64,000 nucleotides of DNA from Verrucomicrobiales bacterium (lineage in GTDB: Bacteria; Verrucomicrobiota; Verrucomicrobiia; Verrucomicrobiales; DEV007), in assembly GCA_016795505.1 (NCBI GenBank), contig JAEUHH010000071.1, forward strand, positions 1 to 64,000, read 5' to 3'. A model generated the notes under the pieces. It worked only from the letters and a program-made list of their open reading frames with translations. It had not been told where the DNA came from and made no database searches. Positions 1 to 7,589 of the stretch are shown piece by piece. The position numbers and the translations under genes were made by a program. Each line of letters starts with the position of its first letter. The first letter of the stretch is position 1.

Positions 1-198
1 GAATGGCAAGCAGCTGGCATCCCTCCGGGATGCTCGAGATGCGGGTGGATGGACCGGTGGTATCGCTGCGCTCAACCACCGGCTAATGGCTGTGATGCCT
101 CCGGCATCCAATCGGCAGGGCAATCGACCCGACGCCCTTAATCCCGTGCCATTCCGATCAGACCCTGTATCATCGGAAACCGCGGCCGCCGGAGCAAG
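1..198. repeat. Gene-free left edge with short palindromic repeat debris
   Basis: No credible gene is visible. The stretch holds small imperfect palindromes built on motifs such as CATCCCTCCGGGATG and ATGCCTCCGGCATC, separated by ACCACCGGCTAATGG. The same style of debris returns at 17820-18560. One unit of the window-wide 22-bp element lies at 153-177. The repeat reading is direct; any function is unknown. Confidence 0.55.
153..177. repeat. 22-bp dispersed element, locus 1 (single unit)
   Basis: One unit, TCCGAT-CAGACCCTGT-ATCATCGGA, with the outer CCGAT/ATCGG arms and the core written as ACCCTGT. It lies 22 bases beyond the stop codon of the minus-strand MetE-like gene. It is the only locus with a single recognisable unit; most others are dimers. 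Confidence 0.7.
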
Positions 199-1230
199 TC
201 AAGCCAGCTCCCGACGCACGATCTCGACGCCGGCGACGAGGTTTTCCAGCTTGCGCTTGGCGGCCCAGCGGGCGGTCTGGCTGAGACCGCAGTCGGGAGC
301 GAAGACGAGGCGGTCGGCGGGAGCGTGCTGGAGACAGGCGCGGACTTTTTCAGCGATCAATTCGGGCGTCTCGATGAAATAGCTCTTCACATCGATGATC
401 CCGACGGCGACATCCATCCGCTCGGCGACCTGGGCGATGATCTCCAACTCGGCGTACTCGCGGTTGGCCATTTCGAGGTGCAATTCATCGACCCGCAGGT
501 CGAGAAAGGCGGGAAACAGCGGCGCATAGCGCCGATAGCCGACCGGGTGGCCTTTGAAATTGCCGAAGCACAGGTGGGTGCAGAGCCGGGTGCGGCCGAC
601 GACGGGCTCGACGGTGCGATTGAAGATCTCGACGAAGCGGCCGGGATCTTCGCGGTGACCGTAGCAGCTCATGCTGGGTTCATCGACGCAGATTTCCTCA
701 CAACCTGCCTCGACGAGGGCGATCAATTCTGCGCGGATGATGGGGAGCAGCGCCTCGGTGAGGGCGTAGCGATCGGGGTAGCGATCATTGGGCTGAAGGC
801 GGCCGCTCATGGTGTAGGGGCCGGGCACGCTCATTTTCAAAGCCTTTCCGGCGGGAGCCAGACGGCGCAGGCGCTCGAATTCGGCCACGGTGCCAAGGCC
901 GTGGGGGGCGGCCAATTCTCCGGAGACGGTATGCCGGCCGCGCTGGTCGTGAGCCGGTGGACCGAAGCGGCGGGGGCTAGCCGGCTCCAGATCAATGCCG
1001 TCGAGGTGGCCGTAGAAGCTGAGGTTGAAATCGAAGCGGGTCTGCTCGCCGTCGGTAATGACATCAAGGCCGGCCCGGAGCTGATCCTGGATGGCGATGG
1101 TGGCGGCGTCGTCCTGCATCTCGGCGAGGTCGTCGCGGCCGAATCGGTCGAGGTGGCCGGTGGCAAACTCCAGCCAGCCGGGGAAGGGGTAACTGCCGAC
1201 GACAGAGGTGCGGAGGGGACGGGATTTCAT
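199..1230 (-). CDS. MetE-like cobalamin-independent methionine synthase catalytic-domain protein
   Basis: This 343-aa protein matches the C-terminal catalytic barrel of cobalamin-independent methionine synthase and lacks the long N-terminal half of full MetE. Zinc-ligand candidates are visible in family order: His and Cys in CTHLCFGNF, Glu in ELHLEMANREY and a late Cys in FAPDCGLSQTARWAAKRKL. The N-terminus TSVVGSYPFP is typical of this group. By family it would transfer a methyl group to a thiol such as homocysteine; the methyl donor cannot be read from sequence. I chose the ATG at 1230 because the longer reading frame adds about 68 non-homologous residues that run into pyrD. It lies 34 bases downstream of pyrD on the same strand and may be cotranscribed. 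Confidence 0.85.
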   Translation of the reverse strand: MKSRPLRTSVVGSYPFPGWLEFATGHLDRFGRDDLAEMQDDAATIAIQDQLRAGLDVITDGEQTRFDFNLSFYGHLDGIDLEPASPRRFGPPAHDQRGRHTVSGELAAPHGLGTVAEFERLRRLAPAGKALKMSVPGPYTMSGRLQPNDRYPDRYALTEALLPIIRAELIALVEAGCEEICVDEPSMSCYGHREDPGRFVEIFNRTVEPVVGRTRLCTHLCFGNFKGHPVGYRRYAPLFPAFLDLRVDELHLEMANREYAELEIIAQVAERMDVAVGIIDVKSYFIETPELIAEKVRACLQHAPADRLVFAPDCGLSQTARWAAKRKLENLVAGVEIVRRELA

Positions 1231-1264
1231 GGAGCGTGGGAGGTGGCGTGATCGCTGGCTTTTC

Positions 1265-2341
1265 CTAACATGCTCCGGGCGACGACGCCAACCCAATCCG
1301 CCCGTCGAGCCCCGCCAGTTCGCGAACCAAAGCCGGTCCGCGATAGACCAGACCGGTGTAAACCTGCACCAGGGCCGCGCCAGCCTCGATTTTCTCCTGT
1401 GCGTCGGCCGCGCTGGCGATGCCGCCGACGCCAATGATGGGAATCGTCGGGTCGAGCGCCTCGCGCAACACGCGGATCACCTCGGTGGAGCGCGTCCGCA
1501 CCGGGGCTCCGCTCAGGCCACCGGTCTCCTGTGCAAAACGATGCCCGGTCACGACGGCGCGGTCGATGGTCGTGTTGGTGGCGATCACGCCATCGACTTT
1601 CATCTCGGAAAATGCCGCAGCCAGATCGCGCACGGCTTCGTCGGTCAGGTCAGGGGCGATCTTGATGACGATGGGCACGCGCTTGCCGCCATGGGCGGGC
1701 GCGAGTTCGTCGCGGGCGGCCTGGAGGGTGGCGATGAGCTCGCGGCAGGTGGCGACATTCTGCAAATCACGGAGGCCCTTGGTGTTGGGCGAGCTGAGAT
1801 TCGCCGTCACGTAGTCGGCGGCGCCATAGACGGCCCGGTAACAGGCGAGGTAATCGTCGAGGGCGCGTTCGTTGGGGGTGTCGAAGTTCTTCCCAATATT
1901 GATGCCCAGCACGCCGGTAAAACCGCGGCGGCTGCGGGCGACATTCTCCAACAGGGCGGCGGTGCCGGGATTGTTGAAGCCCATGCGGTTGATGATGGCC
2001 TCGTGCTCGACGAGGCGGAACAGGCGCGGTTTGGGATTGCCTGGCTGGGGGCGCGGCGTCACGGTGCCGATCTCGACGTGGCCAAATCCGAGCGCGCCGA
2101 AGGCGGCGACCGCCGTGCCAGCCTTGTCCAGCCCGGCGGCGAGGCCGACACGGTTGGGGAATCGCAGGCCCATGACCTCGATTTCCGATGAAACAGGGTT
2201 GGATCGGCAACAAGACCCTGTTGCCACGGAAAGCAGCCCGAGCCGGTGCGCCCAGACCATGCCGTCGAGGGTCAGGTGGTGGGCCGTCTCGGGATCGAAA
2301 CGGAACAAAACTTTGCGGGCGAATTTGTAAAAATCAGGCAT
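1265..2341 (-). CDS. pyrD: Dihydroorotate dehydrogenase (quinone), class 2
   Basis: PyrD oxidises dihydroorotate to orotate in UMP synthesis, passing electrons through FMN to membrane quinone. The 358-aa protein shows the class 2 pattern: an N-terminal helical part (RFDPETAHH), then GLAAGLDKAG, NRMGFNN, the catalytic-serine region NLSSPNTKGLRDLQ, the FMN-binding Lys of IVIKIAPDLTD, and NTTIDR and GVGGIASAADA. The start MPDFYKFARKV was preferred over an ATG five codons earlier. An in-frame copy of the 22-bp element lies between the N-terminal part and the barrel and encodes CCRSNPVSSE just before EVMGLRFPNRVG. This is a variable linker in the family, so activity is probably kept. Confidence 0.96.
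   Translation of the reverse strand: MPDFYKFARKVLFRFDPETAHHLTLDGMVWAHRLGLLSVATGSCCRSNPVSSEIEVMGLRFPNRVGLAAGLDKAGTAVAAFGALGFGHVEIGTVTPRPQPGNPKPRLFRLVEHEAIINRMGFNNPGTAALLENVARSRRGFTGVLGINIGKNFDTPNERALDDYLACYRAVYGAADYVTANLSSPNTKGLRDLQNVATCRELIATLQAARDELAPAHGGKRVPIVIKIAPDLTDEAVRDLAAAFSEMKVDGVIATNTTIDRAVVTGHRFAQETGGLSGAPVRTRSTEVIRVLREALDPTIPIIGVGGIASAADAQEKIEAGAALVQVYTGLVYRGPALVRELAGLDGRIGLASSPGAC
2184..2230. repeat. 22-bp dispersed element, locus 2 (dimer inside pyrD)
   Basis: On the plus strand the units read TCCGATGAAACAGGGTTGG then ATCGGCAACAAGACCCTGTT, so the cores ACAGGGT and ACCCTGT oppose each other and can pair. The element is wholly within the pyrD reading frame and is translated from the minus strand as part of a linker. 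Confidence 0.85.
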
Positions 2342-2442
2342 CGGCGGGCGCAACAAAGCCGAAGTTTTGAAACGATCAAAATTTGTTTCCGATTCCGTGA
2401 AAATCGCGTGACAATGGGCCAGAGAGGGCTTTTTTCGCCGCC
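2342..2442. promoter_or_regulatory. Divergent intergenic region between pyrD and the purine operon
   Basis: About 100 bases separate the starts of pyrD (minus) and purC (plus). The middle (2365-2400) is clearly more AT-rich than its surroundings, as expected for back-to-back promoters, and includes TTGAAA at 2367-2372. No convincing -10 partner or operator was identified. A purine-rich AGAGAGGG at 2421-2428 could be the ribosome binding site of purC. The call rests on gene arrangement and base composition only. Confidence 0.4.
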
Positions 2443-3741
2443 ATCAGCCTGCCACTGACCATCCCTCCGGACGCGCTCACAGAACCATTCTACGAAGGAT
2501 CGGTTCAGCGTCTTTATGCGGTCCCGGGGGACGACTCGATCATGGTGACGCGGACGACGGCGCGGGGTTCGGTGTTCGATGTCGGGGCGCTGTTCGAGAT
2601 TCCGGGGAATGATGTGAACCGGGCGCTGTTTCGGCACATTCTCTACACGCGGCTGGGCAAGCCGGAGGTGTGGCAGCAGGTGCGCGAGGCGATCCGCTCG
2701 GATGCGGGGCTGGACGAGGCTTATCGGGCGGAATTGCTCTCCGGTCCGCTGGAGGACTGGTGCGCGCGCGGGGCGCGGACGCATCACGAGGGGATGCTCG
2801 ACGCGGTGACGGGCGAGGTGGTCCGCGACGGGGCGCCGGTGAATCCCAGTGCGTGCAACGTGGTGCGCAAGTTCCAGATCTTGAAGCCGGTGCGGGAGAA
2901 TTTCCTCGGATCGCATCTGTTCGACTATGCGCAGTTTCCGCATCAGGATGGCTTCGTGGTGCCGCTGGAATACATCGTGCGCTTCGGGATCACGAGCGCG
3001 AGTTCGGTTTTCAAGAAATACGCGGCGATGGATGCCCACGCGCGGCGGGCTTTCGAGGCGGAACTCGGGGTGACGAAGCCGCTGGAGGCCTGGCAGTATC
3101 TGGAGCGGCCGATCAGCGATTTCACGACCAAGTTCGAGCCGGAGGACCGCATGATCAGCAAGCAGGAGGCGCTGGTGACGAGCGGCCTGAGCGGGGCACA
3201 GTTTGTCCGCAGCGGCAAGCTGGCGGTGCTGGGCGCCTGGGTGGTGCGACAACTGGTGGAGGAGATCGGGCTGCGCCTGTGGGATCTGAAGTGGGAGTTT
3301 GCCAAGGACGGCGATGAACTGGTCTTCGTGGACACGATCGACACGGATTCCTTCCGGGCGACGCTGTTTTTGGAGAGCGAGGGGCGGCGTTTTGTCACCC
3401 ACTACAACAAGCAGGCGATCCGCGACTATTTCCTGATCCTTCACGGCGACTGGATCGAGGCGATCAAGCTGGCCAAGGCGCGCGGTGCGGCCGAGGGCGT
3501 GGCGTTCACGGAACTGCTGAAAGCCGGGCAGGAAAGCGGCGTCTATCCGATGACGCCGTCGGTCGAGCCAACCTTTGTGGCGATCCAGCAGACGAAGATG
3601 GACGCCATCCGCGATTATCTGTTGGGTCGGAATTCCGCAGAAACGACGCGGGAGACCTTGCAGAGGGCCGGACTCGATGAGATCGGATTTTTTCGCGACG
3701 CGGGGAAACTGGAAGCCTTTGCGAAATTGAATGGAATCTGA
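2443..3741 (+). CDS. purC: Phosphoribosylaminoimidazole-succinocarboxamide synthase, divergent
   Basis: PurC joins CAIR and aspartate with ATP to make SAICAR. FYEGSVQRLYAVPGDDSIMV corresponds to the family N-terminus (GKVRDxY type), and WDLKWEFAKDGDELVFVDTI to the late acidic motif. Sequence identity is low, but the position at the head of a purine operon supports the call. The start is a problem. The conserved GSVQRLY motif lies upstream of the first ATG (2542), yet no ATG, GTG or TTG exists in this frame after the stop at 2398-2400. I placed the start at ATC 2443; CTG 2449 is equally possible. Alternatively GTG 2408 or ATG 2414 could be used with a one-base shift in the T6 run at 2430-2435. 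Confidence 0.82.
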   Translation: MSLPLTIPPDALTEPFYEGSVQRLYAVPGDDSIMVTRTTARGSVFDVGALFEIPGNDVNRALFRHILYTRLGKPEVWQQVREAIRSDAGLDEAYRAELLSGPLEDWCARGARTHHEGMLDAVTGEVVRDGAPVNPSACNVVRKFQILKPVRENFLGSHLFDYAQFPHQDGFVVPLEYIVRFGITSASSVFKKYAAMDAHARRAFEAELGVTKPLEAWQYLERPISDFTTKFEPEDRMISKQEALVTSGLSGAQFVRSGKLAVLGAWVVRQLVEEIGLRLWDLKWEFAKDGDELVFVDTIDTDSFRATLFLESEGRRFVTHYNKQAIRDYFLILHGDWIEAIKLAKARGAAEGVAFTELLKAGQESGVYPMTPSVEPTFVAIQQTKMDAIRDYLLGRNSAETTRETLQRAGLDEIGFFRDAGKLEAFAKLNGI

Positions 3742-4204
3742 AGCCGGAATGAACCTTGCCTACGAAATCTCCGATCGTTTCATCGCGGCGCATGACGCCA
3801 GCGGGCTGCTCTACTCGCCGCTCGCCGAGCCGCTGACCTATCGCCAGACGCGGCGATACGAATTCGACGTGGACGGCGACGCGGCGGCGGTGGAGGGCTT
3901 CGTACGTCACACCCTGCTCGACAAGGTCAGCCAGGACCTGCACACGGGCGACGACCCGGCGCTGGAGGGCTTTCGCTTCATCCTCGACTACGGGATGAAG
4001 CCCGGCGCGCTCGATCTTGAGAAAGAGATGGTCGTGAAATACCACCGGGGGCTGACCGATCCCGGCTTTGTCCTGAAAAAGCTCACCATCCGCCAGCGCA
4101 TCTATGTGTTCGGCGACGGCACGGCGGATCCGAAGCGCTTCATCCGCGACATCTGCAATCCCGCCATTCAAAACTGGAAAGTCATCGAACCCGCCCATGC
4201 CTGA
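3731..4204 (+). CDS. PurS-like protein of the purine operon
   Basis: This 157-aa protein overlaps the end of purC by 11 bases and the start of purL by 8, so translation is probably coupled. Its second half resembles PurS, the small FGAM synthase subunit that bridges PurL and PurQ: VVKYHRGLTDPGF recalls the PurS first strand and loop, and the end RDICNPAIQNWKV recalls the PurS ending (LLANPVIEDYxV). PurS is normally about 80 aa, so the first 70 residues are extra. Separate PurL and PurQ genes follow, which normally require a PurS, and no other candidate is present. Function is inferred from context and weak similarity. MNLAYE at 3749 is an alternative start. Confidence 0.65.
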   Translation: MESEAGMNLAYEISDRFIAAHDASGLLYSPLAEPLTYRQTRRYEFDVDGDAAAVEGFVRHTLLDKVSQDLHTGDDPALEGFRFILDYGMKPGALDLEKEMVVKYHRGLTDPGFVLKKLTIRQRIYVFGDGTADPKRFIRDICNPAIQNWKVIEPAHA

Positions 4205-6644
4205 CCTGCTCGAACAGATCGCGGAAGCCCCGGCCGACCACTACCGCCGGCTCAGAATCTCGTCCCTCGACGGCGACCAACTCGTCGAGCTGAGCCAGCG
4301 CATGAAGCTGTCGCTCAGCCTGGAGGACATGCGGGCGGTGCAAAGCATTTATGCCGACTGGGGGCGCGAACCCACCGATGTGGAACTGGAGGTGATCGCC
4401 CAGACCTGGAGCGAGCACTGCAAACACCGCATTTTTGGCGCAACCATTGAGCACACCATCGACGGCAGGACGGAGACGGTTCACTCGCTTTTCAAAACCT
4501 ACATTTACACCGTCTCGAAGGCGATCATGGCGCGGAAGCCGGACTTCGTGCTGTCGGCCTTTCACGATAATGCCGGCTTCATCAAGCTCGACGACCAACT
4601 CGCCGTCTGCCTGAAGGCCGAGACGCACAATCACCCCAGCGCCATCGAGCCCTACGCGGGCGCGAACACCGGGCTCGGCGGCGTGATCCGCGACATCCTC
4701 GGCGCGGGCAAGGGGGCCAAGCCGATCGCTTCGCTGGACGTGTTCTGTTTCGGAGCGCCCGACACGGCGCCGGAGAACATCAAGGCCGACGACGTCATCC
4801 ATCCGCTCGGCATCCTGCGCGGCGTGGTGCGCGGCGTGCGCGACTACGGCAACCGCATGGGCATCCCCACGGTGTGCGGCGCGATCCAGTTCGACGACGC
4901 CTACATTTACAATCCACTGGTCTATTGCGGCACGGCGGGTGTGATTCCGATCCAGGACATCGACAAGCAGATGACCGCGGGCTTGAAAGTGATCTCCGTC
5001 GGCGCCCGCACCGGCCGCGATGGTCTGCACGGCGCGACTTTTTCGTCGGCGGCGCTCGACACGGAGTCGCACGAGGCGGACCAGCAGGCGGTCCAGATCG
5101 GCAATCCGATCGAGGAGAAGAAAGCGGCCGATTTCGTGCTGGAAGCGAGGGCTCTGGGGCTGATCGAGTTCATCACCGACTGCGGCGCGGGCGGGTACTC
5201 GAGCGCCTGCGGCGAGATGCTCGAGGAGGTCGGCGGCGAGATCATTCTCGACAACGTGAAGCTGAAGGAGGAAGGCCTCGTCAGTTGGGAAATTTTCATC
5301 AGCGAAAGCCAGGAACGCATGGTGCTGGCGGTCAAAGAGGAGTCGCTGCCCGCCTTGCGCGCCTTGGCGGACAAATACGAGACGGAGCTGACCGAGCTCG
5401 GTCACGCCGACGGTTCCGGCATTCTCAAGGTGAAACATCACGGCGAAATGGTGTGCGAGTTGGACTGCACGAAGTTGCACAATGCGCCAGTGCGGCGGAT
5501 GAAAAGCATCTGGGAAACCTGGGAGCGCCGGCATCCTGCCGGCGTTTCGGATGACTCTGACGCCGGCAGGATGCCGGCGCTCCCAGGCTTGCTCCGCAAA
5601 GTCATCTCCGACTTCGCGGTCGTCTCGCGCGAACCGATCATCCGCGAGTACGATCACGAGGTGCAGGGCAACACGGTGCTCAAGCCGCTCGCCGGGGCCT
5701 CGGGCGACGCACCGCAGGATGGCTCGGTGATCCGCATCGATGGCAGCGATCAGCTGATGGCGATGGCGCTGTCCCTGTTGCCCGAGTGGGGCAAGACGGC
5801 GCCCTACGAGATGGGCCTCGCCTGCGTGGACGAGTGCTTCCGCCAGCTCGTCGCGATGGGCGCGAATCCCGACCGCATCGCCATTCTCGACAATTTCTGC
5901 ATGGGCAATCCCAACGACCCGCGGGAACTCGGCGCCCTCGTCGAGACGGTGAAAGGCATCGCGGCGGCGGCGGACGCGTATTCCGCGCCGTTCGTCTCGG
6001 GCAAGGACTCCTTTTACAACTATTTCGAGACGAAGGACGGCCCGGTGTCGATTCCGGTGACGATTCTCGTCAGCGGCATGGGCATCGTGGAGGATGCGGC
6101 GCACGTGGTGACAGGGTCTCTTCGCCGATCCAACAGTGTTGTATCGATCCTGGGCACCACCGGCGGCGATTTTGGCGGCAGCGTGGTGGCGCGGCAGCTC
6201 GGCGGTTTGGCCGCGAGTGTTCCCGGCACCGATCTGGCGGCCAATCTCGCGCTTTACCGTAAATACTACGAAGCGGTGAAAGCCGGCTGGATCCTCGCCA
6301 CCCACGACGTATCGGAGGGTGGTCTGGCCGTGGCTCTGGCGGAGTTTGCCTTCTCCGGAAAGGGCGGTCTCGATTTGTCGCTCGACACGCTGCCGGTCGA
6401 TGGTCAGCCGACGAAGCTGGCCCAGCTTTTTGCCGAGACTCCCGGCCGCCTCGTCATCGAGATCGCGCCCGAGCATCGCGAACAGGTGGCTGCCCATTTC
6501 GCTGGTCTGGCCTACGCCGAACTTGGCACCGCGACCGATGCCCACGCCAATCTGCGGATCGAATACGGCAAGGAGATCCTGCTCAATGAACCGCTTTCCG
6601 AACTGAAATCGCTATGGAAAAACGGCCTCGCGCCCTACTACTGA
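4197..6644 (+). CDS. purL: Phosphoribosylformylglycinamidine synthase, large subunit
   Basis: PurL performs the ATP-dependent amidation of FGAR to FGAM using ammonia supplied by PurQ. Landmarks are QTWSEHCKHR, LKAETHNHPSAIEPY, GANTGLGG and TDCGAGGYSS in the first half, then REYDHEVQGNTVLKP, PFVSGKDSFYN and ATHDVSEGG in the second. At 815 aa it exceeds the usual small PurL of about 740 aa. Part of the excess is a 70-bp perfect inverted repeat (5518-5587) translated in frame between the two halves as a stretch containing HPAGVSDDSDAGRMPALPG. A second repeat copy (6104-6146) encodes TGSLRRSNSVVS where homologues have TMDLKRAGNVLY-type sequence. The ATG at 4197 overlaps the upstream gene. Confidence 0.96.
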   Translation: MPDLLEQIAEAPADHYRRLRISSLDGDQLVELSQRMKLSLSLEDMRAVQSIYADWGREPTDVELEVIAQTWSEHCKHRIFGATIEHTIDGRTETVHSLFKTYIYTVSKAIMARKPDFVLSAFHDNAGFIKLDDQLAVCLKAETHNHPSAIEPYAGANTGLGGVIRDILGAGKGAKPIASLDVFCFGAPDTAPENIKADDVIHPLGILRGVVRGVRDYGNRMGIPTVCGAIQFDDAYIYNPLVYCGTAGVIPIQDIDKQMTAGLKVISVGARTGRDGLHGATFSSAALDTESHEADQQAVQIGNPIEEKKAADFVLEARALGLIEFITDCGAGGYSSACGEMLEEVGGEIILDNVKLKEEGLVSWEIFISESQERMVLAVKEESLPALRALADKYETELTELGHADGSGILKVKHHGEMVCELDCTKLHNAPVRRMKSIWETWERRHPAGVSDDSDAGRMPALPGLLRKVISDFAVVSREPIIREYDHEVQGNTVLKPLAGASGDAPQDGSVIRIDGSDQLMAMALSLLPEWGKTAPYEMGLACVDECFRQLVAMGANPDRIAILDNFCMGNPNDPRELGALVETVKGIAAAADAYSAPFVSGKDSFYNYFETKDGPVSIPVTILVSGMGIVEDAAHVVTGSLRRSNSVVSILGTTGGDFGGSVVARQLGGLAASVPGTDLAANLALYRKYYEAVKAGWILATHDVSEGGLAVALAEFAFSGKGGLDLSLDTLPVDGQPTKLAQLFAETPGRLVIEIAPEHREQVAAHFAGLAYAELGTATDAHANLRIEYGKEILLNEPLSELKSLWKNGLAPYY
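5518..5587. repeat. Perfect 27-bp inverted repeat inserted in frame in purL
   Basis: The left arm (5518-5544) begins CCTGGGAGCGCCGGCATCC and the right arm (5561-5587) is its exact reverse complement. The loop is 16 bases (TTTCGGATGACTCTGA). The whole element is translated in the linker between the two halves of PurL. It resembles REP/REPIN-type elements; that class assignment is inference. Confidence 0.93.
6104..6146. repeat. 22-bp dispersed element, locus 3 (dimer inside purL)
   Basis: On the minus strand this reads CGATACAACACTGTTGGATC then GGCGAAGAGACCCTGTCACC, a diverged dimer with opposed cores. It is translated in purL as TGSLRRSNSVVS. Because homologues align here without extra length, the element may have replaced native sequence rather than added to it, or native sequence may resemble it by chance. 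Confidence 0.65.
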
Positions 6645-7357
6645 AATTCCCCGGCACCAATTGCGATGCCGAAACGGCCCGCGCCTTGCGCTCGGTGGGA
6701 TTCGACGCGGAGATCGCACCGATCTCCACGGTGAACCGCGCCACGCTCGATGGTGTGCGGCTGGTGGTGCTGTCCGGCGGCTTCAGCTACGGCGACTACG
6801 TGATGTCCGGCCGCATCGCCAGCCTGGTCACCCAACTGCGCATCGATGGCGCGCTGGCTGAGTTCCGCGACGCCGGCGGCTATCTGCTGGGGATCTGCAA
6901 TGGCTTCCAGATCCTGACCCAACTCGGCCTGCTCCCGGCGGGCAGTCTGGTGCACAACACCAGCGGCCGCTTCCAGTGCCGCTGGGTGACACTGGAGAAT
7001 CGCGCGCCCGACAGCCCGTTCTTGCGGAACATGCCGGCTCGCTTCGAATTTCCCATCGCCCATGCCGAGGGCCGCTTCGTCACCACCGATCCGGCGACGG
7101 CTGAGACCTACGTGGCCGAGGGCCTGGCGGCGCTGACCTATGCCGATGACGTGAACGGCAGCTTCGCCCGCATCGCCGGGATGCAGGATGAAACCGGCCG
7201 GGTTTTCGGCCTGATGCCGCATCCCGAGCGCTTCATGCGGGCGCGGGATCACTACGATCCCGACTGGTCCGGCGCCGAGCAGGGGAGTGGGCATTACTTC
7301 TTTCAATCGCTGTTTGAGGCGATCGCCGATGATCAATCGAAAGGAGCCAGTGTGTGA
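6614..7357 (+). CDS. purQ: Phosphoribosylformylglycinamidine synthase, glutamine amidotransferase subunit
   Basis: PurQ is the class I glutaminase that feeds ammonia to PurL. The 247-aa sequence has LLKFPGTNCDAETARAL at the start, the oxyanion strand VLSGGFSYGDYV, the nucleophile elbow GICNGFQIL with Cys95, and the catalytic His/Glu in GLMPHPERFM. The end HYFFQSLFEAI is typical of the family. It overlaps the end of purL by 31 bases, consistent with coupled synthesis of the complex. Confidence 0.97.
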   Translation: MEKRPRALLLKFPGTNCDAETARALRSVGFDAEIAPISTVNRATLDGVRLVVLSGGFSYGDYVMSGRIASLVTQLRIDGALAEFRDAGGYLLGICNGFQILTQLGLLPAGSLVHNTSGRFQCRWVTLENRAPDSPFLRNMPARFEFPIAHAEGRFVTTDPATAETYVAEGLAALTYADDVNGSFARIAGMQDETGRVFGLMPHPERFMRARDHYDPDWSGAEQGSGHYFFQSLFEAIADDQSKGASV

Positions 7358-7381
7358 AACGGGAATGCGATAGAGCCAAGG

Positions 7382-7503
7382 CAGTCTGTAGCCGCCGTCG
7401 CCAGACGGTGGGCGGAGCCTCACACCGGGACCGCAGGCGTCCCGCCTGCGTCGCATGGCTCGGCCATTGCTCCGGGGCGGGCGAGACGCCCGCGGTCCCG
7501 GTG
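7382..7503. repeat. Long imperfect inverted repeat between purQ and purM
   Basis: Arms at 7423-7448 (starting CACCGGGACCGCAGGCGTC) and 7478-7503 (ending GACGCCCGCGGTCCCGGTG) are reverse complements apart from a few positions. A further short motif, GCCGTCGCCAGACGGTGGGC, precedes them. The element is similar in design to the purL palindrome but different in sequence. It fills most of the gap between purQ and purM and would fold into a strong hairpin in the operon transcript. Confidence 0.8.
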
Positions 7504-7589
7504 AGTTTCGAGGTATCCATCCGATTGCTTTCCCTTCGCGTTCCCTCATCCGCACGCGCATCGTCCATTTTCTCCCCTCCCGCCCACGC

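Noticed and set aside
4182-6545. Minus-strand frame of 787 codons
   Set aside because: Antisense to purL; the product is Arg/His-rich without motifs.
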